Of a DNA stretch of 64,000 nt, positions 1-9,343 are shown piece by piece. The DNA comes from CAVVKW01 sp963761705 (GTDB taxonomy: Bacteria > Verrucomicrobiota > Verrucomicrobiia > Chthoniobacterales > JAATET01). Below the pieces are notes generated by a model. It ran no database searches. It saw only the letters and a program-made list of their open reading frames with translations, and was not told where the DNA came from. The number at the start of each line of letters is the position of its first letter. Positions within the stretch are counted from its first letter, which is position 1. The stretch lies in the NCBI GenBank assembly GCA_963761705.1, contig CAVXHK010000001.1, forward strand, positions 1,240,001-1,304,000, written 5' to 3'. The position numbers and the translations under genes are program-made.

Positions 1-227
1 AGTCCGAGGAATTCCACTCCGATCTGATGACCGCCTTCGAACGACCAGAACCCGAGCTGAATCGCGGCGTAGTCCCAGCTCCAGCCGCCAACCGTCGCGC
101 CAACGAACGTCCAGGCGAGAGCCCGCCGGTCTCGCCACCAGACGCGACCTCCCCAGATCGCCAGACCGATTAACGGCAGTCCGATAAAGAGGCCGAGCCA
201 GATGAGATACGTCCAAGTTCCGAACAC
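1..227 (-). CDS. Lycopene cyclase domain protein, partial (C-terminus off the left edge)
   Basis: This frame encodes a small integral membrane protein of the CarR/CrtY heterodimeric lycopene cyclase type, which acts in carotenoid ring formation. The visible 75 residues begin with a GTG start and FGTWTYLIWLG, continue with a second hydrophobic stretch, then GGWSWDY and GVEFLGL. This matches the family pattern of TM1, TM2 and a conserved Asp, followed by a GV-x-LG element just before the LPxEE motif, which would lie beyond position 1. There is no ATG in the frame; a TAG lies upstream at about residue -21, so GTG at 227 is the best start, though no strong ribosome-binding site precedes it. It is transcribed divergently from the radical SAM gene. 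The family call rests on pattern only. Confidence 0.62.
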   Translation of the reverse strand, partial: MFGTWTYLIWLGLFIGLPLIGLAIWGGRVWWRDRRALAWTFVGATVGGWSWDYAAIQLGFWSFEGGHQIGVEFLG

Positions 228-343
228 GCCGACGATACGCTCGCCGGACGTCGCCGGGAGCGACTTGCCGGGTGCGCCTTTGGCCGATTGGTCGTGATGA
301 ATCTCTTGCGGCTAGCCTCAGAACAGCTTGGGGTAGGGGATCG

Positions 344-1876
344 ATGATCCTGCTCACCACCCTGAACGCCCGCTACATCCACGCCGCTTTCGGCTTGCGG
401 AATCTGCGAGCGAATCTTGCGGAGCTGCGAGACGAGAGCGAGATCGTCGAGTTCGACATCAATCAGCGGCCCATCGAAATCGTTGAGCGCCTCCTAGCCA
501 AGCAGCCGCGCATCGTTGGGATCGGCGTTTACATCTGGAACGTTCGCCAATCGCTGGAAGTCGTCTCGCTCCTCAAACGGATCGCGCCCGACGTTTGCGT
601 CGTGCTGGGAGGACCCGAGGTCAGTCACGAGTGGGCGAGACAGCCCATCGTTGAGCTGGCCGACTACACCATCACCGGAGAGGCCGATCTAGCGTTTGCC
701 GTGTTCTGCCGCCAATGGCTGGCCGGCAGCCCACCGGAGAGTAAGGTCATCCACGCGACTCTGCCGGTCTTGGACGATCTTGTTTTCCCCTATGACGAAT
801 ACGACGGCGACGACGTGGCTCACCGCATTCTGTACGTCGAGGCGTCGCGCGGCTGCCCGTTTACCTGCGAATTTTGTCTGTCCTCGCTCGATGCGCCGGT
901 GCGGCAGTTTGCGCTCGAGCCTTTTTTGCGCTCGTTGAGCGAGCTGCTCGAGCGGGGGGTGCGCCGGTTCAAGTTCGTTGACCGCACGTTCAACCTCAAT
1001 CTCAAGACCAGCGGCGCGATTCTGGAGTTTTTTCTCGATCACTACGAAGATGGCTTGTTCGTCCATTTCGAAATGGTCCCGGATCGCCTGCCCGACGCCC
1101 TCCGCGAGCTGATCGTTCGCTTTCCGCCCGGCGCGCTGCAGTTCGAGGTCGGCATCCAGACCTTCAACCCCGAGGTCGCCGCTCTCATCAGTCGGCGGCA
1201 GAATTACGCTCGTCTCGCGGATAACCTTAAGTTTCTCCGTGAGCGGACGGGGGTCCACGTTCACGCTGACCTCATCTTCGGACTCCCCGGCGAGTCTTTG
1301 GAAAGTTTCGGCGACGGTTTCGACCAACTGGTGCGAATCGGCCCGCAAGAGATTCAAGTGGGCATGCTCAAGCGGCTGCGCGGGACACCGATCATCCGGC
1401 ACGACGCCGAGTGGGAGATGGTCTACGCCGACCACCCGCCCTACGAGATCCTGCGCACCAAGCTGGTCGACTTCGAGAGCATGCAGCGGATGCGCCGTTT
1501 CGCCCGGTTCTGGGACTTAGTTGGGAACAGTGGAAATTTCCCCCGCACGCTGGCGGCCTTGTGGCGGCGTGATGCGTCGCCATTCCAAGCCTTCATTGGT
1601 TTCAGCGACTGGATTCACGCCGACGTGGGCAGGACCAGCGCGATCCCGCTGCACACTCTCGCCGAAGCGCTGCGCCGATATCTTAGCGATGTCCGCGGCG
1701 AGCCGTCGGATGGCATCGACGACCTCCTGCACGCGGATTACACGGCGGCGGGCCGGACCGAGTTTCCGAAGTGGCTCCGCCGCGACGGGGATCACCGACC
1801 CGCGAGCGTTTCGCCGCCCCCGAAGCAACTCCCCAAACGTCAAGCCAGGCGCACGCGCGAGTCCGCTCAACTTTGA
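344..1876 (+). CDS. B12-binding domain radical SAM protein (DUF4080-type)
   Basis: This is a cytosolic cobalamin-binding radical SAM enzyme of unassigned substrate, 510 aa. The N-terminal 130 residues form a Rossmann-like B12-binding domain (MILLTTLNARYIH start, VLGGPEVSHEW), followed by the radical SAM core with the CxxxCxxC cluster motif GCPFTCEFCL at about residue 185. The C-terminal third corresponds to the DUF4080 region. I chose the ATG at 344 because it opens exactly on the conserved LTTLNARYIH start and follows a GGGGA purine run; an upstream in-frame start adds 24 residues that look non-coding. Family members are usually about 500-600 aa. The specific reaction is unknown. Confidence 0.85.
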   Translation: MILLTTLNARYIHAAFGLRNLRANLAELRDESEIVEFDINQRPIEIVERLLAKQPRIVGIGVYIWNVRQSLEVVSLLKRIAPDVCVVLGGPEVSHEWARQPIVELADYTITGEADLAFAVFCRQWLAGSPPESKVIHATLPVLDDLVFPYDEYDGDDVAHRILYVEASRGCPFTCEFCLSSLDAPVRQFALEPFLRSLSELLERGVRRFKFVDRTFNLNLKTSGAILEFFLDHYEDGLFVHFEMVPDRLPDALRELIVRFPPGALQFEVGIQTFNPEVAALISRRQNYARLADNLKFLRERTGVHVHADLIFGLPGESLESFGDGFDQLVRIGPQEIQVGMLKRLRGTPIIRHDAEWEMVYADHPPYEILRTKLVDFESMQRMRRFARFWDLVGNSGNFPRTLAALWRRDASPFQAFIGFSDWIHADVGRTSAIPLHTLAEALRRYLSDVRGEPSDGIDDLLHADYTAAGRTEFPKWLRRDGDHRPASVSPPPKQLPKRQARRTRESAQL

Positions 1877-1909
1877 AGGGGTGTCTGATTCAAAAAGGTC
1901 AACGTCTCG

Positions 1910-2275
1910 ATGAACGATGAAAGGTCAAATGGGCGATGCCTCGTCTGCGCGCTCCCCCTGCCGAAGAACGCGGATGACGGGATCTGCAGTCGGCGTTGCG
2001 CCGGCCTGCGGCGACGGGCTCAGGTCGTCACCGGACCCGAGCGGGAGCGATGGAAGTCCGCTATTTTGCAACGTTTGGAGGGGCTCGAAGCGGGGACGAC
2101 AATTTGTCCCGGCGCTCTGGCACGAGAGCTGTTGCCGAACGACCCACAGCCGATTGCGTTGCTCAGGCCGTTGATTTTTGAGCTACAGGATGAGCGGCGA
2201 GTGCAGCTCAGTCAGGCGGGTCGGACCGTGATCTGGCGGAAAATCAAAGGACCATTCCGGGTTCGCTTACGGTAG
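1910..2275 (+). CDS. DUF3253 winged-helix protein with N-terminal Cys motif
   Basis: This small cytosolic protein has 121 aa. Residues 9-30 hold a zinc-knuckle-like set of cysteines (CLVC...GICSRRC). The rest fits the DUF3253 winged-helix family: TICPGALARELLPNDPQ, an RPLIFELQDERRVQLSQAG segment and a terminal IKGPFRVRLR that matches the family's usual AKGPIRI ending. The function of DUF3253 is unknown. It follows the radical SAM gene after 33 bases and may be cotranscribed; an AAGG lies 13 bases upstream of the ATG. The 180 bases between it and the convergent waaA gene show no gene. Confidence 0.7.
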   Translation: MNDERSNGRCLVCALPLPKNADDGICSRRCAGLRRRAQVVTGPERERWKSAILQRLEGLEAGTTICPGALARELLPNDPQPIALLRPLIFELQDERRVQLSQAGRTVIWRKIKGPFRVRLR

Positions 2276-2455
2276 CGGAAGGCTTCGATTGGGAATATGC
2301 CGTCGCTGAAAAACGTTGGTGGGTGGGGGGGCGGATCTGAAGAGCGATGGGGAAGGAATGCCGAATTTGCTCAAGCACTGTTTCCAGCTGAACGGCCCGC
2401 TGAATGGGTTGATCGCTGTTGATCTCGAGAAGGTGAACCCGGCGGCGCGGGCTCC

Positions 2456-3751
2456 CTATCCGAGGGAAGCTGCGCTTCGCGCGGTGAGGAGTGAACAGGT
2501 GCGGTCGGTGGCACCGAGGTGGCGGATGAGGACCGCTTGGCCGTTCCGAATCAGGGCTGCCTTCTGGGCTGGATCCGACTGCAGGGCAAGAATGGTCGAA
2601 GCCAAGGTTTCCGGACCGGGGACTTGGATGGCTGCGTCGTGGCGAAGGAGATCGCGGACGAGGACCTGGAAGTTCTGCATGTTTGGGCCGAAGAGGACGG
2701 GGACGCCGGCTTCGATGGCCTCGGCGGGGTTCTGGCCGCCTTTGGAGAGGAAGCTTTTGCCGACGACGACGACGGTGGCGACGCGATACCAGTCGCGGAG
2801 TTCCCCGGTGGAGTCGACGAGGAGGACGTCGGACATTTTTTTAGGATCGCTGCGGAGGGTGACGGTGAGATTGAGGGATTCGAAGTCGCGTTTGATTTCG
2901 GGGGTGCGTTCGACGTGGCGGGGTACCGCGAGGTAGAGCCAGCGGGGGTCGGCTTTTCTGAGTTCGAGAAGGGTTTGCGCGAGGAGCTTTTCTTCGCCGG
3001 AGTGGGTGCTGGCTCCGAGGAGGATGGGGGTGTCGGCGGGGATGCCGAGGTCGTCGAGGAGGGGGCGGAAGTCGTGGGTTGGGGGCTTGGGTGGGTTGTC
3101 GAACTTGATGCTGCCGGTGAGGTGGAGGATCTCGCGGCGGACGCCGAGGGACTGCCAGCGGTCGATGTCTTCGGGGTCGGGAACGCAGATGGCGTCGAGG
3201 GTGTTGAAGATGGGTGCGGTGATCCAGCGGGCGCGGCGGTAGCGGGATTCGGACCGGGGGGAGAGGCGGGCGTTGACGAGGACGGCGGTGGCGCCGGTGG
3301 CGCGGACTCCGGCGACGAGGTTGGGCCAGACCTCGGCTTCGACGAGGATGAGTTGCTTGGGGCGGATGAGCGCGACGGCCCGGCGGGTGAAGAGGATGAA
3401 GTCGAGGGGGTTGTAGATGGGTTCGAGCCAGTCGGAGCGGTGGGCGTTGGCGAGTGCGAAGCCGGTGGAGGTGGTGGTGGAGAGGACGAAGGCGCGGGTG
3501 GGGTCGCGCTCGCGGAGGCGGTCGATGAGCTTAAGGGCGATGAGAACCTCGCCGACGCTGACGGCGTGGACCCAGGTGCGCGGCTGCAGCGCGAGGCGGG
3601 CGCGGACATTTTTCGAATAAATGGCGAATCGCTGGCCGAACTTGTGTCGGTATTTCCCGCGGCGGAGCATCTTCCAGATCAGGCCGGGGAGCATGAGGAG
3701 GGCGATGACCGGGTAAGCGCAGTTGTAGAGGAAACGAACGAGGGTGGTCAT
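2456..3751 (-). CDS. waaA: 3-deoxy-D-manno-octulosonic acid (Kdo) transferase
   Basis: WaaA adds Kdo from CMP-Kdo to the lipid A precursor at the inner face of the cytoplasmic membrane, an essential step of LPS assembly. The 431-aa product has the N-terminal membrane anchor (residues 1-28), the HAVSVGEV acceptor-domain motif near residue 63 and the EAEVWPNLV signature near residue 138, then a GT-B C-terminal half with GSIKFD. Length is typical (about 420-430). It is the last gene of a minus-strand group (AsmA-like, rsmD, waaA) separated from rsmD by 65 bases. It indicates a Gram-negative, LPS-bearing envelope. Confidence 0.93.
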   Translation of the reverse strand: MTTLVRFLYNCAYPVIALLMLPGLIWKMLRRGKYRHKFGQRFAIYSKNVRARLALQPRTWVHAVSVGEVLIALKLIDRLRERDPTRAFVLSTTTSTGFALANAHRSDWLEPIYNPLDFILFTRRAVALIRPKQLILVEAEVWPNLVAGVRATGATAVLVNARLSPRSESRYRRARWITAPIFNTLDAICVPDPEDIDRWQSLGVRREILHLTGSIKFDNPPKPPTHDFRPLLDDLGIPADTPILLGASTHSGEEKLLAQTLLELRKADPRWLYLAVPRHVERTPEIKRDFESLNLTVTLRSDPKKMSDVLLVDSTGELRDWYRVATVVVVGKSFLSKGGQNPAEAIEAGVPVLFGPNMQNFQVLVRDLLRHDAAIQVPGPETLASTILALQSDPAQKAALIRNGQAVLIRHLGATDRTCSLLTARSAASLG

Positions 3752-3816
3752 GGCTCAGTTGTCGCGGCGGTGCTGAGAACCGTTCAGGGGTTGTTTGCCG
3801 ACGACCAGTGGGCGTT

Positions 3817-4389
3817 TCATACGAGCTCCGCGACAGTTGGGATCAGGAAAGTGACGGTGGTCTCGCCGTAGGTTTTCGAGCGGATGGACTGCCAGGGGGT
3901 GCTCGTCAGGTCGGGAAGTGGGCGGCTCGAGACGCTCTCCAGAATGAAGGTGCCGCCGCGGGCGAGGAGGGTGGGGAGGGTTGGATCGGCGAGGAGGTCG
4001 GGGGTGAAGTCGTGGTCGGTGGGGGTCTTCTTGTAGGGGGGATCGGCGAAGATGAGGTCGAACGGACCGAGGGCGGCGTCGCGGGCGAGGAAGCGGGCGG
4101 CCTCGGCGGTCTGGATGGTGCCGCTCAATTTGGTGCTCGCGAGATTCCTTCGGATGATGGCGCAGGCGGCGCGGTCGGCGTCGACGAACGTGGCGGCGAT
4201 CGCTCCGCGGCTGAGAGCTTCGATGCCGAGGGCGCCGGACCCGGCGAAGAGGTCGAGGACCCGGGTGTCCAGCACGGCGTCGCCGAGGCTGGAGAAGATG
4301 GCGGCCCGGACTTTGTCCATTGTGGGCCGGGTGGTCCGGGGTGGTGGAGCGAGCGGGAGGCCTCCCGCGGTGCCGGCGATGACGCGCAT
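3817..4389 (-). CDS. rsmD: 16S rRNA (guanine(966)-N(2))-methyltransferase
   Basis: RsmD methylates G966 of 16S rRNA using S-adenosylmethionine. The 190-aa protein opens with the family start MRVIAGTAGG, has the RPTMDKVRAAIFSSL helix, SAM motif I VLDLFAGSGALGIEALSRGA and the catalytic motif FADPPY at about residue 135. Size matches the family. It lies 11 bases downstream of the AsmA-like gene and upstream of waaA on the same strand, so the three are probably cotranscribed. Confidence 0.93.
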   Translation of the reverse strand: MRVIAGTAGGLPLAPPPRTTRPTMDKVRAAIFSSLGDAVLDTRVLDLFAGSGALGIEALSRGAIAATFVDADRAACAIIRRNLASTKLSGTIQTAEAARFLARDAALGPFDLIFADPPYKKTPTDHDFTPDLLADPTLPTLLARGGTFILESVSSRPLPDLTSTPWQSIRSKTYGETTVTFLIPTVAELV

Positions 4390-4400
4390 CGGCTGGCGGG

Positions 4401-5906
4401 CTAGATGCCGTCCGGCTGAGCCGACGGGACATTGGCTTCGCGGACTTCACTATCGTCGGCGCTGGACTCGGGTTTGGTCTTCTTTTTCTTTTTCGGTTCC
4501 GGAGATTTGAACATGCCCTTGAGAAAGCCGCCGAGGTATTTCCCGACGGTGTCGCCGAGGACGCGCTCGGCGAGGTCGGTCTCCGGGCGGGAGGTTTGGC
4601 CGTAGATCTTGAAGGCGACCTGTTTGTATTCGGCGTTTTCGGAGGCGGTGAAATTTTCGTTGAGGAGGCCGCGGAGGCCGCGCTGGATCTTCTCGTTGAC
4701 GAGGAGTCGGCCATCGAGGTCGAGTTCGCCGTCGAAGTCGATGGGGCCGGTAGCGTTGATGATGAGGTTTTCGGTCTGGAGGGTGAGGTTGGCGAGGTCG
4801 ATCTGCGAGTCGCGGACGTCGATGCGAAGCTCGGCTCGCTTGAGATCGAGGGTCTGAAGTTCGTCGATGCGGAGGACCTTGCCGATCTGGCGGATGAAAT
4901 CGAGGGGCTTGAGTTTGCCATCGAGGAGTGAAAATTGCCCGCCGCCGACGAAGGTGTCCTGGCGCTGGGGATTGCCCTTGAGTCGGAATTCGCCCTGGAG
5001 GGTGCCCTTGGCTCCGTTGCCGTCGCCGTGGGCTTCGGAGATGAGCTCGGGGACGGAGATGTCGTCGAGGCGGAGGCGAAGGTCGAACTCGGGTTCGCCA
5101 CGTTTCGGGGTGAGGGCGTGGAACTCACCGCGGATCGCGCCGTCGGCCAGGGCGCTCTTGATTTCGATGATCGAGAGTTGCGGGCCGTTCTGGGTGAATT
5201 CGGCCCGGAGTTTGCGCGGGTGGATGCGGTCGGCGAAGCTGAGTTTGTCGATGCGGATGCTTCCGGAGATGGCACCGCTGGGGTTCATTTCGCCTTCGAC
5301 GCGGAGGTCTTCGACTTTGACGACGGGGCGACCGCGGCGATCGGTCAGGAGGACGGCGCCGCGGACGATGGAAAACCTGCGGAGTTCGACTTTGTAAGGT
5401 GGAGCGGACTTGGCCGGTCGAGCGGCGGGCGCGGCGGTGGTCTGGGTGCCGGTCGCGGGTGGGGCGGATGCTCGCGGGGTAACGGCAGGGATCGCGCGGG
5501 GCTCGACGGGGACCAGGGCGGCTGGTGGGACGACGACCCATTGCTCATCTTCGGTCTGGTGGAGGACGAACGTGGGATCGGTGAGGTTAATCTCGCTGAT
5601 CACGAAGCGGCGCTGGAGGAGCGGCAGGAACTCGAACCTCACGGAGAACCGGCTGGCCTCCATCATGTTGGCGTCGGGAAGGATGGGGTCGGCAACCGAG
5701 AGTCCGGAGAGGCTCAACCCGCCCCAGGGGGTGTAGAGTGTGCGGCTGATCTTGACCGGGGAGCCGAAGGCCTGGGCGGTGGCGGTGCCGATGCGCGACT
5801 GCACGGTCGCGGACTGGAGGTAGAGGTTGATCCCGATGAGGAGGAGAACGAGAACCGCAAACAAGCCCGCGAGACCGCCTAGAATAATCTTGGCAATTCG
5901 CTTCAC
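4401..5906 (-). CDS. AsmA family protein
   Basis: This inner-membrane-anchored periplasmic protein has 501 aa. One N-terminal transmembrane helix (ILGGLAGLFAVLVLLLIGI) is followed by the AsmA-type beta-strand-rich body, with repeated strands such as LSLSGLSVADP and LDLDGRLLVNEKIQRGLRGLL. AsmA-like proteins are linked to outer membrane assembly and inter-membrane phospholipid transport. A Pro/Ala-rich linker (about 130-165) interrupts the body, and the C-terminus has a Lys cluster (EPKKKKKTKPES) followed by acidic residues. It heads the rsmD-waaA group and is divergent from the lipid kinase with only 36 bases between the starts, so their promoters must overlap. Confidence 0.75.
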   Translation of the reverse strand: MKRIAKIILGGLAGLFAVLVLLLIGINLYLQSATVQSRIGTATAQAFGSPVKISRTLYTPWGGLSLSGLSVADPILPDANMMEASRFSVRFEFLPLLQRRFVISEINLTDPTFVLHQTEDEQWVVVPPAALVPVEPRAIPAVTPRASAPPATGTQTTAAPAARPAKSAPPYKVELRRFSIVRGAVLLTDRRGRPVVKVEDLRVEGEMNPSGAISGSIRIDKLSFADRIHPRKLRAEFTQNGPQLSIIEIKSALADGAIRGEFHALTPKRGEPEFDLRLRLDDISVPELISEAHGDGNGAKGTLQGEFRLKGNPQRQDTFVGGGQFSLLDGKLKPLDFIRQIGKVLRIDELQTLDLKRAELRIDVRDSQIDLANLTLQTENLIINATGPIDFDGELDLDGRLLVNEKIQRGLRGLLNENFTASENAEYKQVAFKIYGQTSRPETDLAERVLGDTVGKYLGGFLKGMFKSPEPKKKKKTKPESSADDSEVREANVPSAQPDGI

Positions 5907-5942
5907 GCCCGCAACCTACGCGTCCACCCACGTTTGTGAAGC

Positions 5943-6833
5943 TTGAATAAGATTCTCGTTATTTTGAACCCAGCGGCTCGTGGCGAGCGGGCGAAATCGC
6001 TACGGAAGTCGATCGAGAAGCTTTCCCCGAAGGCTCTCGTGGTCCGCGAGACGAAGGCGGCGGGCGACGCGGAGGCGATCGCGGAGCGGGCGGTGGAGCA
6101 GGGATACGAGACCATCGTGGCGGCGGGGGGCGATGGCACGATCAACGAAGTTGTGAACGGGATCGGTGAGTCGGACGTGACGTTCGGGATCCTGCCGGTG
6201 GGGACGATGAACGTGTTCGCGTTGGAGTTGGGGATTCCCGGAAACAACCTCAAGAAGGCTTGGGCGGTGATCGAGGCGGGTGAAACGCGGCGGATCGATC
6301 TGCCGCGCGCGAACGACGAGTATTTTGTGCAATTGGCGGGTGTGGGACTCGATGCCGAGGTGGTGCAGCGGACGTCGCCGGAGTTCAAGAAGGTGCTGGG
6401 GCCGGTGAGCTACGTGTTGTCGCTGGCGCAGGCGGCGGCGCGGAAACCACCGAAAATCCGGGCGGAGGCGGCGGACGGGACGGTGCGGGAGGGGTGTTTT
6501 TTGCTGGCGGGAAATGGGCGGCACTACGGTGGGCCGGTGGTGCTCTTCAAAGACGCGACGCTGGATGACGGGCTGCTGGACGTGGTGCTTTTTAAAAATC
6601 AGAGCCACTGGGACGTGGTGCGGTATCTGCACGCGATCGCTTTTGGGGCGCACGCGGGGCTGCCGGACGTGGAGTATTTTCAGACGAGGAGTCTCAAGGT
6701 GAGTTCGGACGAGGACGTGCCGGTGGAGCTGGACGGGGAGATCTCGGGGACGGTGCCGTTTGAGTTTGGCTTCGCGAAGCGGAAGTTGCGGGTGCTGGCT
6801 CCGCCCGTGGACAAGCTGAAGAAGCAGCGGTAG
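5943..6833 (+). CDS. YegS/DAGK-type lipid kinase
   Basis: This is a diacylglycerol-kinase-like ATP-dependent lipid kinase of 296 aa. Visible motifs are the N-terminal LNPAARGE, the nucleotide-binding AAGGDGTINEVVNG at about residues 60-73 and LPVGTMNVFA. The C-terminal beta domain follows and ends with the DGEISGTVPFEF element. Translation starts at TTG (5943); the only other nearby start, a GTG just upstream, runs into a stop at once. The next gene, a rhomboid protease, overlaps this stop codon by one base, so the two are probably cotranslated. The exact lipid substrate is not determinable. Confidence 0.87.
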   Translation: MNKILVILNPAARGERAKSLRKSIEKLSPKALVVRETKAAGDAEAIAERAVEQGYETIVAAGGDGTINEVVNGIGESDVTFGILPVGTMNVFALELGIPGNNLKKAWAVIEAGETRRIDLPRANDEYFVQLAGVGLDAEVVQRTSPEFKKVLGPVSYVLSLAQAAARKPPKIRAEAADGTVREGCFLLAGNGRHYGGPVVLFKDATLDDGLLDVVLFKNQSHWDVVRYLHAIAFGAHAGLPDVEYFQTRSLKVSSDEDVPVELDGEISGTVPFEFGFAKRKLRVLAPPVDKLKKQR

Positions 6834-7708
6834 TGTCCGCCGGAATGTTACCGGATTTTCGAACGGACGAGGCGCGGGCGACGAAGGCGTTGGTGATGAT
6901 CAACGTGGGGATATTTGTGCTGTTGTCGCTGATGCCGGCGCGAGCGCACTACCTCGTCGATTTACGCTACGGGCTGAGCGGAGAGGGTTTGGCTGCGGGG
7001 GCCTGGTGGCAGCTCGTGACTCACCAATTCCTGCACGGGAACACGATCCACCTGCTTTTCAATATGCTCGGACTCTGGTTCGCGGGTCGGGAGCTGGAGC
7101 GGGTGATCGGGACTCGGACGTTTCTGGGGTTGTATTTCGTGGGAGGGGTTGTGGGCGGGCTGGCGCAACTCGTTTTTGTGCCGTCGACGCCGCTGCTTAT
7201 CGGAGCTTCGGGCGCGGTCTACGCGGTGCTGATCGCGCTGACTGCGATGTTCCCGAACTTGCCGGTGACGGCGCTCATTTTCTTCGTTCTGCCGCTGCGA
7301 ATGCGGGCCAAGTATCTGGGGATGGGGATCGTGGCGGCGACGGTGGTCATGTGGCTGTTTGGCTTCGATGGCAACGTGGGGCACGCGGCGCATCTGGGTG
7401 GGGCACTGGTGGGGTTTTTGTTTGGGCGTTGGTTCGCGAAGAAGGAATTGGCGGGGCCGGAGAGCTTCGCGGAACCGGCTCCGGTCTTCGGCGTGGCGAG
7501 GCGGATGGGAGATTCCGCCGACGGCGGGCGGCGGTACCGGGGTGGTTTTGGGCGGACGGTGTTCGAGGTCGTGAACCCAGCGGCTGGGTCGCGCGGGGTG
7601 GACGAGATTCTCGACAAGGTGCTTCGGTCGGGGATCGACTCCCTCACGCGCGAGGAGCGGGAGGTGCTGGAGCAGGCACGAGGTCGGCGGTCGCGTCGCT
7701 GGGGGTGA
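6833..7708 (+). CDS. Rhomboid family intramembrane serine protease
   Basis: This polytopic inner-membrane protease has 291 aa. The six-helix rhomboid core carries the HFLHGN-like segment QFLHGNTIHLLFNMLGLW, the catalytic serine in GASGAV (residues about 124-129) and the catalytic histidine in HAAHLGG (about 185). A soluble C-terminal tail of about 80 residues ends in a helix containing LTREEREVLEQA, common in rhomboids of this phylum. The GTG at 6833 overlaps the lipid kinase TAG; an in-frame ATG four codons later is an alternative start. Substrates are unknown. Confidence 0.88.
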   Translation: MSAGMLPDFRTDEARATKALVMINVGIFVLLSLMPARAHYLVDLRYGLSGEGLAAGAWWQLVTHQFLHGNTIHLLFNMLGLWFAGRELERVIGTRTFLGLYFVGGVVGGLAQLVFVPSTPLLIGASGAVYAVLIALTAMFPNLPVTALIFFVLPLRMRAKYLGMGIVAATVVMWLFGFDGNVGHAAHLGGALVGFLFGRWFAKKELAGPESFAEPAPVFGVARRMGDSADGGRRYRGGFGRTVFEVVNPAAGSRGVDEILDKVLRSGIDSLTREEREVLEQARGRRSRRWG

Positions 7709-7768
7709 GGGGTTGTGCGGGAGGCTTGGTGAGTGTCTTGGGGGTGAAAGCCCCGGGATCCGGTCTGA

Positions 7769-9343
7769 TTAGTTCTGACCGCTGGTCTTCCAGAGTTGGA
7801 GGTGGGGCTGGAGGTATTGGAGTTGGCCGGGGGGAGAGTCGAGCAGGAGGGTGCCGGTCTCGAATAGCTCGGCGTAGAAGGCCTTGCGTTGGGCGAAATT
7901 TTCCGCGCCTTTTTCGGTGGGCTTGAGCTTGTCGCGGAAGAATCGGCCGTAGTCTCCTTCGGCGACGGCGACGTGGGTGATGCCGCGCGCGCGGAGTTCG
8001 GCGAGGGTCCCGACGTCGGCGGCGAAGAGCTTGCCCTCGATGGGATTGGGAAGATCGAGCTCGCGGAGATTGACACGTTTGTCGGAGACGATGATGGCGT
8101 CGGGTGGGACGTTGGCGCGGATGAAGCGGGCGATGAGCGAGCGCCCGTCGTTCGAGAAGCCATCGAAGTAGCGCCAGAAGTGAGGGGCCTGGATCGCGAC
8201 GGCGACGAGCAGGGCAACGGCCATGATCAAGCTGGTTGCGGTTCGGGGCAGGGGCTGGGCATTCTCGAGTAGCGTCCACGGCATTTGGCGGACGGGGATG
8301 CCGCGGTAGGTCAGAAAGAGGCGAACGGTCGCTGTCGCTTCACGAAGGAGCGAGGGCAGGAGGACGATGGCGGCCCCGGCCACGCTGAGGAGAAGACCGG
8401 TGGCGGGGAGAAAGTAGCGGTGGTGCGTCTTCGGCGAGAAGGAGAGAACGACGGCGAAGAAGAGGGGAAAAATGGCAACCATCCACTCGGCCGGGCGGGC
8501 CGTGCGCCAGCGGCGGAGCAGGCTGAGAGCGAAGACGATGAGGAGGACCCAAATCGCGGGGTTGGTGGACTCGCGGAAAACGGCTCCGTAGACGCCGTGA
8601 GGAATCTCCCGGGTGATTCCTTTGTGGCCGTGGACGGCAAAGTCGAGTTCGCGGTCGAAGCCAGCGGCGAAGGCTCCTGGGTTCAGGAAAATCGGGAGGT
8701 TGGCGAGCGCGAAGGTGGCGATGGCGACGAGCAGCAAGAGGGAGATCGCGCGGAGCGGGGGAAAATTTTTCCGGTGAATGACGATGATGAAGAGGGCAAA
8801 CGGGACGACGAGAGCACCGACGTATTTTCCGGAAATTGCCAGGCCGGTCCCGAGGCCGAGGAGGGCGGCGGTCTTTCCGCCGGGCTTGCGGTCGAAGATG
8901 GCGAGAGCGAGGAAGAATGCGCTGACGCCGAGCAGCACGGCGGGGTCCTCTTTAAAATAATGCGCGAGTTCGAAGAGGTGGTGATTGGTGACAAGAAGCA
9001 CTCCGGCGAACGCTCCGGCGAGCTGGCCGTAGAGAAAGGTCGCGAGCAGGACGAGGCAGCCGACCGCGGTGGCGGTGAAGATGGCCGATACCCTGCGCCC
9101 GGCTTGCGTGACGCGCTGGACGTCGTCACCGGCCCCGGTCACAGCGACGGCGACTTTGGCCGCCGAGAGCATGAGCATCGGGTGGTGAAAATTGAATTCA
9201 CCGTCGATGACTTGGCGGGCTTTGCTCGGTTCGTCGGGGTGGTAGCTCGCGGGGAAGGTGTTGGCCTGGGTGTAGGTCCAGAGCGCAAGGAGGGCGGCGA
9301 GGAGAGCGATGCCGAGAGCGACCTGGTGATTTTTTCGACTCAT
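7769..9343 (-). CDS. GT39-like polytopic membrane glycosyltransferase
   Basis: This polytopic membrane protein has 524 aa and resembles the ArnT/PMT (GT39, GT-C fold) family, which moves sugars from polyprenyl-phosphate donors in the periplasm. After the first helix it has the acidic pair of the first periplasmic loop (SYHPDEPSK, residues about 33-41), the typical catalytic position, followed by about ten hydrophobic segments and a soluble C-terminal domain of about 120 residues. Its ATG overlaps the stop of the next minus-strand upstream gene by four bases (ATGA), so the two are translationally coupled. Acceptor and donor cannot be inferred. Sixty bases separate its end from the convergent rhomboid gene. 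Confidence 0.72.
   Translation of the reverse strand: MSRKNHQVALGIALLAALLALWTYTQANTFPASYHPDEPSKARQVIDGEFNFHHPMLMLSAAKVAVAVTGAGDDVQRVTQAGRRVSAIFTATAVGCLVLLATFLYGQLAGAFAGVLLVTNHHLFELAHYFKEDPAVLLGVSAFFLALAIFDRKPGGKTAALLGLGTGLAISGKYVGALVVPFALFIIVIHRKNFPPLRAISLLLLVAIATFALANLPIFLNPGAFAAGFDRELDFAVHGHKGITREIPHGVYGAVFRESTNPAIWVLLIVFALSLLRRWRTARPAEWMVAIFPLFFAVVLSFSPKTHHRYFLPATGLLLSVAGAAIVLLPSLLREATATVRLFLTYRGIPVRQMPWTLLENAQPLPRTATSLIMAVALLVAVAIQAPHFWRYFDGFSNDGRSLIARFIRANVPPDAIIVSDKRVNLRELDLPNPIEGKLFAADVGTLAELRARGITHVAVAEGDYGRFFRDKLKPTEKGAENFAQRKAFYAELFETGTLLLDSPPGQLQYLQPHLQLWKTSGQN

Noticed and set aside
2519..3871. A 450-codon Glu/Gly/Val-rich plus-strand frame antisense to waaA
   Set aside because: Composition reflects the reverse complement of a high-GC gene; waaA on the minus strand is complete and unmistakable.
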